Origin: Geobacillus stearothermophilus ATCC 12980
GTDB lineage: Bacteria; Bacillota; Bacilli; Bacillales; Anoxybacillaceae
NCBI RefSeq assembly: GCF_030369615.1
Contig: NZ_CP128494.1
Coordinates: 2,767,742-2,831,741 of the forward strand
Length of the DNA stretch: 64,000 nt
Direction: 5' to 3'
Positions within the stretch are counted from its first letter, which is position 1. Each line of letters starts with the position of its first letter. The notes under the pieces were generated by a model, which was not told where the DNA came from, did not search any database, and was given only the letters and a program-made list of their open reading frames with translations. A program made the position numbers and the translations under genes. Below, one piece after another: positions 7,759 through 16,071 of the stretch.

Positions 7759-9135
7759 TCACTCTTCTTCTTCACGGAACTTTAGAAGGAATGTCGCCAC
7801 AAACGCTGAAACGACGGCAATGGCAAAACCGATTAAGTAGTGCATTAAGTTCGTGAGCCCTTCCGGCGCAACGATGGCGATCATCGGGATGCCGGTCAAC
7901 CCGTAGGCATTAGCTACTACATTCGTAAATACGACGTACGCTCCGCCGAGCGCGCCGCCAATGGCCGCAGCGATAAACGGCTTCCGGTATTTTAAGTTCA
8001 CCCCGAAAATGACTGGCTCGGTAATGCCTAAAAAAGCTGACAAGGCCGCCGGCAACGCAATCTCTTTTGTTTTTGTCCGCTTCGATTTGACAAATACAGC
8101 CAAACCGGCGCCGCCTTGGGCGACGTTGGCCATCGACCAAATTGGCAGTAAATAGTTGACCCCAAGTTTCGCCAACAAGTTCGCTTCAATGGCATGAAAG
8201 CTATGATGCACACCGGTAATGACGATCATCGAGTACAATCCACCAAAGATAAGGCCAGCTAACGCACCGCCATAATGGTAAACAAAGTTCAACACCTTCG
8301 TAATCCCATCGCCAAGCAAATTGCCGAGCGGACCAATGGCCAAAATCGTAATAAATCCCGTCAAAATGACGGTCACAAATGGAACAACAAGCAAACTGAC
8401 CGCATGGGGAACAACTTTTCGCAATCCACGCTCCACTTTGCTCATCACATACGTCGCCAGCAAAATCGGCACGACCGTCCCTTGATACCCGACCATAGCG
8501 ATATCAAAGCCAAGAAAATGCATATACTTTGGCTTGGCCTCGGCCAATCCCCACGGGTTTAATAGCGCCGGGTGAGTCATAATACCGCCGATGACCGCCC
8601 CTAAAAACGGCGTGCCTCCAAATTCTTTCGCCGCGCTAAAGCCGATTAAAATTGGCAAAATAATAAACGCCGCACTCGAAAACATATCAAGCAAAATATA
8701 CAGCGGGCTGTCTGCCGCCACCCATTTGAACGCCTTCATCATCCCAAGCAAACCCATTAACAAACCGCTCGCGACAATGGCTGGGATGATTGGGACAAAA
8801 ATGTTTGACAACGTCTTCGCAAAGCGGGCGAGCGGATTCATTTTTTGCTTGATGGCTTCTTGATGAGCATCAGCATCACCTTGCTGTATCCCTGCTTCCC
8901 GGACAAACGCCTCATACACTTTATTCACCACGCCGGTGCCAAAAATAATTTGAAACTGTCCGGAGCTGGAAAACGCCCCTTTAACCCCTTCAATGTTTTC
9001 AATGTCTTTCGCCTCGGCCTTTTTGTCATCTTTTAAGACGAGGCGAAGCCGTGTCGCGCAATGAGTTACGCTAATGATGTTTTCTTTCCCGCCAAGGAGC
9101 GGGATGAGTTGTTTAGCAATGTGTTCATAATTCAT
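7759..9135 (-). CDS. sacP: Sucrose-specific PTS permease, EIIBC
   Basis: The 458-residue membrane permease imports and phosphorylates sucrose. The N-terminal EIIB domain carries the phospho-cysteine in SVTHCATRLRL (Cys26). The C-terminal EIIC domain has about ten hydrophobic segments and the conserved substrate motif GITEPVIFG. There is no EIIA domain, so it must take phosphate from a separate EIIA(Glc)-like protein, and such a gene (10178-10672) is two genes upstream. The start ATG 9135 follows GGGGAGGAG. Sucrose specificity is inferred from the adjacent sacA and the SacT/RAT control. Confidence 0.93.
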   Translation of the reverse strand: MNYEHIAKQLIPLLGGKENIISVTHCATRLRLVLKDDKKAEAKDIENIEGVKGAFSSSGQFQIIFGTGVVNKVYEAFVREAGIQQGDADAHQEAIKQKMNPLARFAKTLSNIFVPIIPAIVASGLLMGLLGMMKAFKWVAADSPLYILLDMFSSAAFIILPILIGFSAAKEFGGTPFLGAVIGGIMTHPALLNPWGLAEAKPKYMHFLGFDIAMVGYQGTVVPILLATYVMSKVERGLRKVVPHAVSLLVVPFVTVILTGFITILAIGPLGNLLGDGITKVLNFVYHYGGALAGLIFGGLYSMIVITGVHHSFHAIEANLLAKLGVNYLLPIWSMANVAQGGAGLAVFVKSKRTKTKEIALPAALSAFLGITEPVIFGVNLKYRKPFIAAAIGGALGGAYVVFTNVVANAYGLTGIPMIAIVAPEGLTNLMHYLIGFAIAVVSAFVATFLLKFREEEE

Positions 9136-9174
9136 CGGTGAACTCCTCCCCTTCTGAATGATGGTAAAATGAAA

Positions 9175-9254
9175 AACAAAAAAGACCTAAAACATACAAA
9201 GGGCGATCTAGCGGCATGACTCACTTGCCGTTCCCTTCATACGTTTTAGGTCTT
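9175..9254 (-). terminator. Conditional terminator before sacP
   Basis: Long stem AAGACCTAAAAC/GTTTTAGGTCTT (9243-9254 with 9182-9193) followed by an interrupted U run. It overlaps the RAT element, so it forms only when the antiterminator is absent. Confidence 0.85.
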
Positions 9255-9278
9255 GCCTGCTCGAAGCAGTCACAATCC
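9249..9278 (-). promoter_or_regulatory. RAT, ribonucleic antiterminator for SacT
   Basis: The minus strand reads GGATTGTGACTGC, a short loop, then GCAGGCAAGACC, an excellent match to the RNA target of BglG/SacT antiterminators. Its 3' end shares six bases with the 5' arm of the following terminator, so the two structures exclude each other. Confidence 0.92.
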
Positions 9279-9303
9279 CGCAATATTTCGTTGTCTGTTT
9301 TGC

Positions 9304-9332
9304 ATTATACGACAACTTGCTGTTTTTGTCAA
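9304..9332 (-). promoter_or_regulatory. Sigma-A promoter of sacPA
   Basis: Consensus TTGACA (9327-9332) and TATAAT (9304-9309) on the minus strand, spacer 17. The -35 overlaps the sacT stop codon. It gives sacP-sacA their own RAT-controlled transcript. Confidence 0.88.
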
Positions 9333-9340
9333 CGCTTTCG
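9327..9340. promoter_or_regulatory. Candidate CcpA site (cre) on the sacPA promoter
   Basis: CGAAAGCGTTGACA on the minus strand matches 10 of 14 positions of the TGAAAGCG-NTTTCA consensus and covers the -35, where CcpA binding would block polymerase. Confidence 0.4.
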
Positions 9341-10159
9341 CAACCGTTGGATATGGAGGACGATATAGGCGAGTTCCTCCTCCGGAAAACGGATGCCATA
9401 TTCCTTCTCTGCATAGCTTGCCGCTTTTTGTGTACACGCCCATTCCCTTGCATATTTTGTCTGAATGAGCGCAAGCATCTCCTCATCCATCGAATGAATC
9501 GGCTCCCCGTTTTCGATGCGGCTTAAGGCAAAGCGCAAATGAGTGAGCAGCCGCTGGTATGAAATGCTTTCCTTATCGATCGATATGCCGAGCTCCGTTT
9601 GGATAAGGTCAACGAATTCATGAATGAGCGTCGTCTCGCGCATCGTTTTGTTCATGCTGGCGGCATCGAGTTTCGCCGTATGAATATGAAGGGCGATATG
9701 GGCCACCTCGTCATCGGGAATCTCGATGCCAAGCCGCTCTTTGATCAACTGTTTCGCCCATAGCCCAATTTCATACTCCGCCTTATATAGCACTTTAATT
9801 TCATTGAGCAATTTGTTTTGAATGCGGTAACCTTGCTTCAACCGCTCGATGGCAAACGACAAATGGTCAGTCAGCGCAATATGAATATGGTCGTTGAGCG
9901 GTGCTTGCAGTTTGCCTTCCGCATAGCTGATAATTTCTTCGGCAATATCGATATGTTCTTCTGGCAACGTGCGAAGCAATTGCTGGAACTTCTCATTTTC
10001 TTCTTCCATGACGAAAATTTTCTCAATGCGGCCCGGGGGGATGAGATCGTTTTTCCGCTTTTGAAACGCAATCCCCGGGCCCATGACAATTTTCTCTTTG
10101 CCTTCGTCGAGCACGACAACAGCGTTGTTGTTTAAAATCTTATGGATGCGAAACGCCAT
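9329..10159 (-). CDS. sacT: BglG-family transcription antiterminator of the sucrose operon
   Basis: The 276-residue product is a SacT/SacY/LicT-type RNA-binding antiterminator. An N-terminal RNA-binding domain of about 55 residues (MAFRIHKILNNNAVVV... with GPGIAFQKRKND) is followed by two PTS regulation domains carrying conserved His residues (EEHIDIAEEI and DDEVAHIALHIH in PRD1; an EELAYIVLHIQ motif closes PRD2). When sucrose is present it binds the RAT just downstream of its own gene and allows read-through into sacPA. Phosphorylation by EII sacP and HPr is the expected switch. ATG 10159 follows GGGAGG. Confidence 0.9.
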   Translation of the reverse strand: MAFRIHKILNNNAVVVLDEGKEKIVMGPGIAFQKRKNDLIPPGRIEKIFVMEEENEKFQQLLRTLPEEHIDIAEEIISYAEGKLQAPLNDHIHIALTDHLSFAIERLKQGYRIQNKLLNEIKVLYKAEYEIGLWAKQLIKERLGIEIPDDEVAHIALHIHTAKLDAASMNKTMRETTLIHEFVDLIQTELGISIDKESISYQRLLTHLRFALSRIENGEPIHSMDEEMLALIQTKYAREWACTQKAASYAEKEYGIRFPEEELAYIVLHIQRLRKR

Positions 10160-10177
10160 ATGTCCTCCCTTCCGCCC

Positions 10178-10672
10178 TTATTTCATTTTCACATGAAATA
10201 AGACCGTCTCGCCTTTTTTGGCTGATGCCTCGGCCTTTCTCTCAAGGCTTTTGAGGGCATCCCCGTTCGTAATGATGATGGGCGTCACCGCGCTTTTCGC
10301 TTTCTCGCGCACAAGTGGCAAGTCGACAGAAAGAAGCCGATCGCCCCGCTTCACTCGGTCGCCGGCTTTGACATAAGCGGTAAACCCTTCCCCGTTCATC
10401 GACACGGTGTCGATGCCGACATGGATGAGCAACTCCACACCCGCTGCCGAACGCAAGCCGATGGCGTGTTTCGTCGGAAAGAGCTGAATGATTTCGCCAT
10501 CGACCGGAGCGACGACATCCCCATCCGCCGGGTCGATGGCGATACCATCGCCCATCATGTTTTGCGCAAACACCGGATCCGGCACGTCTTCAAGCGGCAC
10601 AATCGTCCCGTCAAGCGGTGCGGTGATCATCTCTTCCTTCGGCTGTTGCTTGCCAAACCATTTTTTGAACAA
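10178..10672 (-). CDS. PTS EIIA(Glc)-like phosphotransfer protein
   Basis: The 164-residue soluble protein has the EIIA(Glc)/Crr beta-sandwich pattern: the ITAPLDGTIVPLEDVPDPVFA start, His69 in PTKHAIGL and the phosphorylated His84 in LLIHVGIDTV. It should accept phosphate from HPr and donate it to Cys26 of SacP, which lacks its own EIIA. The start is TTG 10672 with AAAGGA about 9 bases upstream; a nearby ATG at 10679 is out of frame. It leads the sacT transcript, 18 bases before sacT. It resembles stand-alone YpqE/Crr proteins, so it may also serve other EIIA-less permeases. Confidence 0.88.
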   Translation of the reverse strand: MFKKWFGKQQPKEEMITAPLDGTIVPLEDVPDPVFAQNMMGDGIAIDPADGDVVAPVDGEIIQLFPTKHAIGLRSAAGVELLIHVGIDTVSMNGEGFTAYVKAGDRVKRGDRLLSVDLPLVREKAKSAVTPIIITNGDALKSLERKAEASAKKGETVLFHVKMK

Positions 10673-10709
10673 CGAACATCATCCTTTCTTTTGCAGTTCA
10701 TCTGAAAAC

Positions 10710-10737
10710 AGTATACCGAAACGGAAGAAAACCGCAA
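10710..10737 (-). promoter_or_regulatory. Likely promoter of the EIIA-sacT transcript
   Basis: TTGCGG (10732-10737) and TATACT (10710-10715) on the minus strand, spacer 16, about 38 bases upstream of the TTG start. The -35 lies in the adjacent pseudogene's tail. Confidence 0.55.
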
Positions 10738-11024
10738 GCCGTGCCGCCAAGATTCGGCGTTTTGATGCCATCGGCGGTAACATCTCCAATCGTTTTTAGC
10801 AACAAGGCGCCGAGCTCTTCTTCAACGAAATGGTCAGACATCAACTTCGCTGTCTAAATTTGCCCGATCGGATTGGCGATACCTTTGCCGTAAATATCCG
10901 GCGCCAAACCGTGCACCGGTTCAAACATTGACGGATATTTGCTGTTGACGTTCATGTTCGCCACGAGAACGGCTTTCTTGCCAATTCCGTCGCTGGGAAT
11001 GACGGCAATGTCCCATTTTTTCAT
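10736..11024 (-). pseudogene. Tartrate/D-malate dehydrogenase-type pseudogene, internally deleted
   Basis: The minus strand carries three pieces of an isocitrate/isopropylmalate-dehydrogenase superfamily enzyme. The N-terminus MKKWDIAVIPSDGIGK is fused directly to the C-terminal MFEPVHGLAPDIYGKGIANPIGQI. After an in-frame TAG at a normally Trp position, it continues LMSDHFVEEELGALLLKTIGDVTADG through KTPNLGGT. About 200 or more central residues, including the substrate Arg cluster and the catalytic Tyr/Lys region, are gone. The mix of motifs suggests the tartrate dehydrogenase/D-malate dehydrogenase branch (YcsA-like), which I cannot distinguish further. Non-functional. Confidence 0.8.
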
Positions 11025-11162
11025 TCTTGGGAGAATTCCTTCTTTCCTTCCTTGGACAGAAAGCGCAGCCATTCCTTTCTTTCATCATACAATAACGGTG
11101 GTGGATTCACATTTATGATAAAATGAAACTACAAATCATATGGACGATGCGAGGGAGTCAAT

Positions 11163-12398
11163 ATGTCTTATGATACCGACCCGTTCCGCGGCGAATTTGA
11201 CAGCCTTGAAGAGTTTGCCGACCGCGTCAGCGACGTGCTGAAATGCCCGGTGACGATCGAAGATGCGAACCATCGGCTCATCGCCTACAGCGCCCATGAC
11301 GATTACACCGATCCGGCACGGACGGCGACGATCATCAGCCGGCGCGTCCCGGAAAAAGTGATCAACAGCTTATGGAAACAAGGCGCCATCCCGGCGCTGC
11401 TCAAAAGCCGCGAGCCGGTGCGCGTGCCGCCGATTCATGACGTCGGCCTCGGCAGCCGCGTCGCTGTGTCGATCTGGAAAAATGATGAGGTGATCGGTTT
11501 CATCTGGGTGCTGGAAACGAACCGGACGCTGTCGCCTGAGGAGATGGAATGGCTCAAGCTCGCCGCCAAGGCAGCGAAAAACAAAGTGTTGCAGCTGTAT
11601 ATGCGCAAAAACAAAAAAGAAGAGCGGGTGCAGGAGCTGTTTTGGAAGTTGCTGACGAGCCATATCGCGGCCGAAGACGAGATTCGCGCCCATCTCGCTG
11701 CCATGCAAATCCCGACCGCACCGCAGTTTGCCGTTGTCGTCTTCCGCTTTGCCGCTGATTTGACCGCCGAAATGGAGCGGCAAATTTCTTATCTCTTGCA
11801 GACGACTCAGCAACTCCCGCTCCTTCTTTATACGACCGACGGCCGCGATGTGATTTTGCTTGGGGCGCCCAAAACTGACCAGCCGCTGAAAGAGCTGAGT
11901 GCATTCATCGAATCGTTCGCCGCCAAAATGAAAGAACGATTTCACATCCACGATGTGCAGTGCGGGTTTGGCGGCGTGTACGGTGCCTATCGCCTCATTG
12001 AAAAAAGCTACCGCGAAGCGCTCGCCGTCCTGGCGCTGAAAGAAAAGCTCGGCGATGAAATCAAGTCGGTTTACGGCTACGCCCAACTCGGTATTTACCA
12101 ATTTTTTGACTTTTTGCTTAAAAAAAAACGGCAAGGAGGCTGGACCAACCCGGCGCTTGAGAAATTGCAAGCCTATGACCGCAAACATCACAGCGACTTG
12201 GTGAAAACGTTTGAAACATTTTTTGACCATAACGAAAATGTGCAAGAAACCGCTGACGTCCTCAACGTTCACCCGAACACGCTTGCTTATCGGCTCAAGC
12301 GGATTGCCGACATCGCCGAGCTTGATCTCAATGACATGAATCAAAAAATCAAATTATACATCGATATTAAATTAGCGAAATACGAAGCGCGCGGTTGA
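11163..12398 (+). CDS. adeR: PucR-family transcriptional activator, likely of ald
   Basis: The 411-residue cytoplasmic regulator has an N-terminal GAF-like sensor (about residues 15-155), a middle CdaR/PucR domain (about 160-310) and a C-terminal helix-turn-helix of the PucR type, VQETADVLNVHPNTLAYRLKRI. B. subtilis AdeR has this architecture, lies next to ald and activates it in response to alanine. The same adjacency here (ald starts 118 bases downstream on the same strand) supports the name. GAGGGAG precedes ATG 11163. It ends in its own terminator, so ald is a separate transcript. Confidence 0.82.
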   Translation: MSYDTDPFRGEFDSLEEFADRVSDVLKCPVTIEDANHRLIAYSAHDDYTDPARTATIISRRVPEKVINSLWKQGAIPALLKSREPVRVPPIHDVGLGSRVAVSIWKNDEVIGFIWVLETNRTLSPEEMEWLKLAAKAAKNKVLQLYMRKNKKEERVQELFWKLLTSHIAAEDEIRAHLAAMQIPTAPQFAVVVFRFAADLTAEMERQISYLLQTTQQLPLLLYTTDGRDVILLGAPKTDQPLKELSAFIESFAAKMKERFHIHDVQCGFGGVYGAYRLIEKSYREALAVLALKEKLGDEIKSVYGYAQLGIYQFFDFLLKKKRQGGWTNPALEKLQAYDRKHHSDLVKTFETFFDHNENVQETADVLNVHPNTLAYRLKRIADIAELDLNDMNQKIKLYIDIKLAKYEARG

Positions 12399-12442
12399 AT
12401 TTGTGGAAATCCACAAAACCCACGCGCTTCTTTCTCTTTTTT
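12384..12442 (+). terminator. Terminator of adeR
   Basis: An extended stem pairs GAAGCGCG (12384-12391) with CGCGCTTC (12423-12430), with an inner perfect 8-bp arm TTTGTGGA/TCCACAAA, followed by a T-rich run to 12442. The adeR stop codon lies inside the stem. Confidence 0.75.
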
Positions 12443-12515
12443 GAACAACGCCCGGCCCGTTCCGTCTCTTTTATACTATAAGTAAGGCCACTTTTGATGA
12501 GGAGGAACCATATTC

Positions 12516-13649
12516 ATGATTATTGGAGTGCCAAAGGAAATTAAAAATAACGAAAACCGTGTCGCCATTACGCCGGCTGGCGTATTGTCGTTCGTTCAGG
12601 CAGGACATACGGTGCTCATTGAGAAAGAGGCAGGGGTTGGAAGCGGTTTCAGCGACAATGATTACGCCCGTGCCGGAGCACAAATCATCGAGCGAGCGGA
12701 AGATGTGTGGGCGCAAGCAGATATGGTGATGAAAGTGAAAGAGCCGCTGCCAAGCGAATACCGCTTCTTCCGTCCGGGGCTTGTGCTGTTCACCTACTTG
12801 CATTTGGCCGCCGACCCAGAGTTGACGCGCGCGTTAAAAGAAAGCGGCGTTATCGCCATCGCCTATGAAACTGTGCAAGTCGGCCGCACGCTGCCGCTGT
12901 TGACGCCGATGAGCGAAGTCGCCGGACGGATGGCGGCGCAAATCGGGGCGCAATTTTTGGAAAAGCCGTACGGCGGCAAAGGCATTTTGCTTGGCGGCGT
13001 CCCTGGCGTCGCCCGCGGCAAAGTAGTCATCATCGGCGGCGGGGTCGTCGGCACGAATGCGGCAAAAGTCGCGGTCGGCCTCGGGGCAGATGTCACGATC
13101 ATCGACTTGAACGCGGATCGCCTGCGCGAGCTTGACGACATTTTCGGCAACCAAATTACGACGCTCATGTCCAACCCGATGAACATTGCCGAAGCGGTCG
13201 CAGAGGCCGACCTTGTCATCGGCGCTGTCCTCATCCCAGGGGCGCGGGCGCCGAAGCTCGTCACCGAGGACATGGTGAAAGCGATGAAACCGGGTTCGGT
13301 CATCGTCGATGTCGCCATCGACCAAGGGGGTATTGTCGAGACGAGCGACCACGTCACGACGCACGACGACCCGACGTACGTCAAACACGGCGTCGTCCAT
13401 TATGCGGTCGCCAACATGCCGGGTGCTGTCCCGCGCACCTCGACGATCGCCTTGACGAACGTCACGATCCCATACGCCTTGCAAATCGCCAATAAAGGCG
13501 TCATGCAAGCCATTACGGACAACCCGGCGCTCGAGCTTGGCGTCAACGTCGCCAACGGCGAAATCACGTACGAAGCCGTCGCCCGCGACCTCGGCTATCG
13601 CTACGTCCCGGCCCGCGAAGCGCTCGGGAAAACGTTGGCTGCCAACTAA
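12516..13649 (+). CDS. ald: Alanine dehydrogenase
   Basis: The 377-residue enzyme catalyses NAD-dependent L-alanine + H2O to pyruvate + NH3, used for alanine catabolism and during sporulation in Bacillus. Catalytic and substrate residues are in place: Arg15 in [10 protein letters not shown], Lys73/Lys75 in VMKVKEP, and His96 in [10 protein letters not shown]. The Rossmann nucleotide-binding loop [10 protein letters not shown] lies near residue 175. Length matches the family. GAGGAGG precedes ATG 12516. A -10-like TATACT lies at 12472-12477 with no good -35, as expected for an activator-dependent promoter under AdeR. Confidence 0.97.
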   Translation: MIIGVPKEIKNNENRVAITPAGVLSFVQAGHTVLIEKEAGVGSGFSDNDYARAGAQIIERAEDVWAQADMVMKVKEPLPSEYRFFRPGLVLFTYLHLAADPELTRALKESGVIAIAYETVQVGRTLPLLTPMSEVAGRMAAQIGAQFLEKPYGGKGILLGGVPGVARGKVVIIGGGVVGTNAAKVAVGLGADVTIIDLNADRLRELDDIFGNQITTLMSNPMNIAEAVAEADLVIGAVLIPGARAPKLVTEDMVKAMKPGSVIVDVAIDQGGIVETSDHVTTHDDPTYVKHGVVHYAVANMPGAVPRTSTIALTNVTIPYALQIANKGVMQAITDNPALELGVNVANGEITYEAVARDLGYRYVPAREALGKTLAAN

Positions 13650-13716
13650 CCATGATGGACGCGGCCGACAACGCGCGCTGCCGGCCGCCTGTTCATCATT
13701 GTCCATTCCCATGATC

Positions 13717-13743
13717 GCCCGCTCATAGCGGGCGGCTTTTTTT
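13717..13743 (+). terminator. Intrinsic terminator of ald
   Basis: Stem GCCCGCT/AGCGGGC (13717-13723 with 13727-13733) and a run of seven T, about 70 bases after the ald stop. Confidence 0.85.
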
Positions 13744-13753
13744 ATCTTAATTA

Positions 13754-13810
13754 GGCGAGAAGACTCCCACTTCAACGAAGCGAAGCGGAGTAAGTGGGAG
13801 ATGAATCGCC
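13754..13810. repeat. Solitary IS605-type hairpin end
   Basis: Nested inverted repeat: GGCGA/TCGCC outside and CTCCCACTT/AAGTGGGAG inside (13764-13772 with 13792-13800), with a GAAGCGAAGC apical loop. The right arm AGTGGGAGATGAAT recurs in the tnpB tail remnant at 25994-26007. No coding remnant accompanies it. Confidence 0.5.
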
Positions 13811-13909
13811 TTAACTATATTTTGCTGAAAATAGGATAGATTCAGTAAAATATGGTATAACTGTAGATGAGCAAATTCACTGACATAAATTGACAACTAA
13901 ACAAAAAAG

Positions 13910-13981
13910 GAGACATGAACCGGACTCCTTGGGTAAAATAGATGTGTTCAAAACCCATTCACACAAGGAGGTTCATGTCTC
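13910..13981 (+). promoter_or_regulatory. Leader hairpin masking the transposase ribosome site
   Basis: GAGACATGAAC (13910-13920) pairs with GTTCATGTCTC (13971-13981), and CTCCTTG (13925-13931) pairs with CAAGGAG (13964-13970). The folded right arm contains the AAGGAGG Shine-Dalgarno of the transposase. Transcripts entering from outside contain both arms. A -10-like TAAAAT at 13934-13939 would start RNA inside the loop and free the ribosome site. Confidence 0.65.
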
Positions 13982-15169
13982 ATGAATAGATTAGCACATC
14001 ACCAAGGAATCCACAAGTTTTTCTTCACGTTGGGGTTGACGCTGCAGCTTTCCAAACCGGTCATCAAGCATCTCATTCATATTGTCGATGCCTTGACCAC
14101 CAAGGGATTCTCGGGAACATTGACTGATATTCATTACTGGAGCTTTCATCCGAATCATCGAACGACGCTCCGTCACTTTTTCACGAAAAGCCCTTGGAAC
14201 GAGGAAAGGCTGCTTGGGAAGCTTCAAGAGTGGATCCTTTCCCAGGTCGAACGACTGGCCAAACGGAAGAATCAACCCCTTTTTGTTTCGATTGATGATA
14301 CGATTTGCCAAAAAACGAAGCCTTCGTCACGGGCTGTGCACGCCATTCAAGGGTGCGACTGGCACTACTCGCATAAAGATCATCAATCGGTCTGGGGGCA
14401 TTCGCTCGTTTGGCTGATGGTGCACACCTTCACGCAGGCGTTCCCATTTGCGTTCCGCCTGTATGACAAGAAAGCGGGAAAAAGCAAGATCGACCTGGCG
14501 ATCGAGATGCTTTCCTCGCTCAAGGTGAAGCGGGCTCAGCCGGTGTATGTGCTCATGGATTCGTGGTATCCGTCCAAAAAGCTCATCGAAGCCTGTCTGA
14601 AACAGGGATTCCATGTCATCGCGATGCTCAAGACGAACCGGATTCTCTACCCGAAAGGCATCGCCATCCAAGCCAAGCAGTTTGCCCGCTATATCGAGTC
14701 CAAAGACACCCGCCTCGTCACGGTGGGGCAGGAGCGTTATCGCGTGTATCGCTATGAGGGGGCGATCCATGGCCTCGATGACGCGGTGGTGTTGCTGGCT
14801 TGGAAGGCGGATCAGCCGATGGCGCCGGAACATCTTCATTGCATCTTGAGCACCGACCGGGAACTCGGGGACGAAGACATCTTGCGTTACTACGCCCAGC
14901 GCTGGACGATCGAGTGCTTTTTCCGGCAGGCGCAAGATCAACTGAAGCTGGATGGATACCGCGTTCGCCACATTCGGGCGGTGAAACGGTATTGGGCGGT
15001 GGTGTTGCTCTCCTGCGTGTACAGCATCGCCGAATCCCGACAAAACCTCTCCACCAGGCTGGAGCTTCTTCGGTCGCGGAAAGACCACAGCGTCGTCGAG
15101 TTCATTTATGACGCTGCAAAGCAAGATATTCCCATTGATGTGATCAAAAAACAGCTCCGTATCGCGTAA
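13982..15169 (+). CDS. Transposase, DDE superfamily (IS4/IS701-like)
   Basis: The 395-residue transposase has an RNase H-like DDE core: the first Asp in FVSIDDTICQKT (about residue 103), the second in YVLMDSWYPSKK (about 190), and the Glu in YAQRWTIECFFRQAQDQLKL (about 310), a Y-R-E signature like that of the IS4 clan. The N-terminal about 90 residues would bind the ends. AAGGAGG lies 10 bases before ATG 13982, inside the leader hairpin. The frame is intact with no premature stop, so the element may be active. I cannot name the ISfinder type; IS701 and IS4 groups are both possible. Confidence 0.88.
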   Translation: MNRLAHHQGIHKFFFTLGLTLQLSKPVIKHLIHIVDALTTKGFSGTLTDIHYWSFHPNHRTTLRHFFTKSPWNEERLLGKLQEWILSQVERLAKRKNQPLFVSIDDTICQKTKPSSRAVHAIQGCDWHYSHKDHQSVWGHSLVWLMVHTFTQAFPFAFRLYDKKAGKSKIDLAIEMLSSLKVKRAQPVYVLMDSWYPSKKLIEACLKQGFHVIAMLKTNRILYPKGIAIQAKQFARYIESKDTRLVTVGQERYRVYRYEGAIHGLDDAVVLLAWKADQPMAPEHLHCILSTDRELGDEDILRYYAQRWTIECFFRQAQDQLKLDGYRVRHIRAVKRYWAVVLLSCVYSIAESRQNLSTRLELLRSRKDHSVVEFIYDAAKQDIPIDVIKKQLRIA

Positions 15170-15255
15170 GGGGTACCCTGTTTGTCTCTCTAACCATGGA
15201 AATTATTGTAATGAAAAATGCTCATCTACAGTTATGAAGCAAAGGAGTGATGATG

Positions 15256-16071
15256 ATGACGATGCCAAAAGCGTTAACGATCGCCGGCTCGGACAGCAGC
15301 GGCGGCGCCGGGCTGCAGGCGGACTTAAAAACGTTCCAAGAGCTTGGCGTTTACGGCATGACGGCGATCACGACAATCGTCGCCATGGACCCGCACAACC
15401 GGTGGGCGCACCAAGTGTTCCCCGTTGACCTAGCAACGATCGAAGCCCAGCTTGAGACGATCATCGTCGGCGTCGGGATTGATGCCTTAAAAACAGGCAT
15501 GCTTCCGACAACTGATATCATTGAATTAGCGGCGCGGACGATTGAAAAGCATGGTTTGAAAAATGCGGTCGTCGATCCAGTTATGGTGTGCAAAGGGGCG
15601 GATGAGCCGCTCCACCCGGAAAATACGGTGTGCTACCGGGAAACGCTTGTACCAAAAGCAACGGTCGTGACGCCGAACTTGTTTGAGGCGGCGCAGCTAG
15701 CCGGCCTGCCGCGCATTGAAACGGTTGAAGACATGAAAGAGGCGGCTGGACGCATTCATGAGCTCGGAGCTCAATATGTGATCGTCAAAGGCGGACGGAA
15801 AATTCCGCACGACTATGCGGTTGACGTCCTTTACGACGGCAAAACGTTTGAACTCCTCGAATCGGAGCGGATCGACACGACGTATACGCATGGCGCCGGC
15901 TGCACGTTCTCAGCCGCCATCGCCGCCGAACTGGCAAAAGGCCGGCCGGTGAAAGACGCCATCGCCACCGCCAAGGCGTTCATCACCGCCGCCATTCGCC
16001 ATTCGTTCCCGTTAAACGAATACGTCGGCCCGACGCATCACGGCGCGTACCGACGCTATGAAGGAAAGTAG
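15256..16071 (+). CDS. pdxK: Pyridoxine/pyridoxal kinase, ThiD-like
   Basis: The 271-residue ribokinase-fold enzyme phosphorylates pyridoxal, pyridoxine or pyridoxamine in vitamin B6 salvage. It also resembles HMP kinase ThiD, but whole-length resemblance to B. subtilis PdxK (ALTIAGSDSSGGAG start, TGMLPT, DPVMVCKGADE, and the anion-hole GAGCTFSAAIAAELAKG) favours pdxK. AAAGGAG (15241-15247) lies 8 bases before ATG 15256; two earlier tandem ATGs are less well spaced. The insertion sequence ends 6 bases before that ribosome site, so the native promoter has been displaced. Expression may depend on read-through from the IS. Confidence 0.9.
   Translation: MTMPKALTIAGSDSSGGAGLQADLKTFQELGVYGMTAITTIVAMDPHNRWAHQVFPVDLATIEAQLETIIVGVGIDALKTGMLPTTDIIELAARTIEKHGLKNAVVDPVMVCKGADEPLHPENTVCYRETLVPKATVVTPNLFEAAQLAGLPRIETVEDMKEAAGRIHELGAQYVIVKGGRKIPHDYAVDVLYDGKTFELLESERIDTTYTHGAGCTFSAAIAAELAKGRPVKDAIATAKAFITAAIRHSFPLNEYVGPTHHGAYRRYEGK

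Larger units (their letters stand above)
13857..15235 (+). mobile_element. Intact insertion sequence, DDE transposase type (about 1.38 kb)
   Basis: A complete element bounded by the 17-bp perfect inverted repeats ATAACTGTAGATGAGCA (13857-13873) and its complement (15219-15235), with one full transposase gene. No clear target duplication can be assigned, because the outermost TIR base is ambiguous. It sits between ald and pdxK; the right end is only 6 bases from the pdxK Shine-Dalgarno. Confidence 0.88.

Noticed and set aside
11370..12344. Long minus-strand frame (324 codons) opposite adeR
   Set aside because: Shadow frame produced by codon bias on the other strand; no start signal and no family resemblance.
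12400..12417. Perfect palindrome TTTGTGGA-AA-TCCACAAA considered as an AdeR operator
   Set aside because: It is the apical part of a longer stem (12384-12430) followed by a T-rich run, so it is better explained as the adeR terminator.
12834..13775. 313-codon frame opposite ald
   Set aside because: Same reason: Asp/Arg-rich antisense shadow of a well-identified gene.
13982..15169. Possibility that the IS transposase is a passenger or defence nuclease
   Set aside because: The gene has the DDE order, a leader and flanking 17-bp inverted repeats of an ordinary insertion sequence, and no accessory gene.
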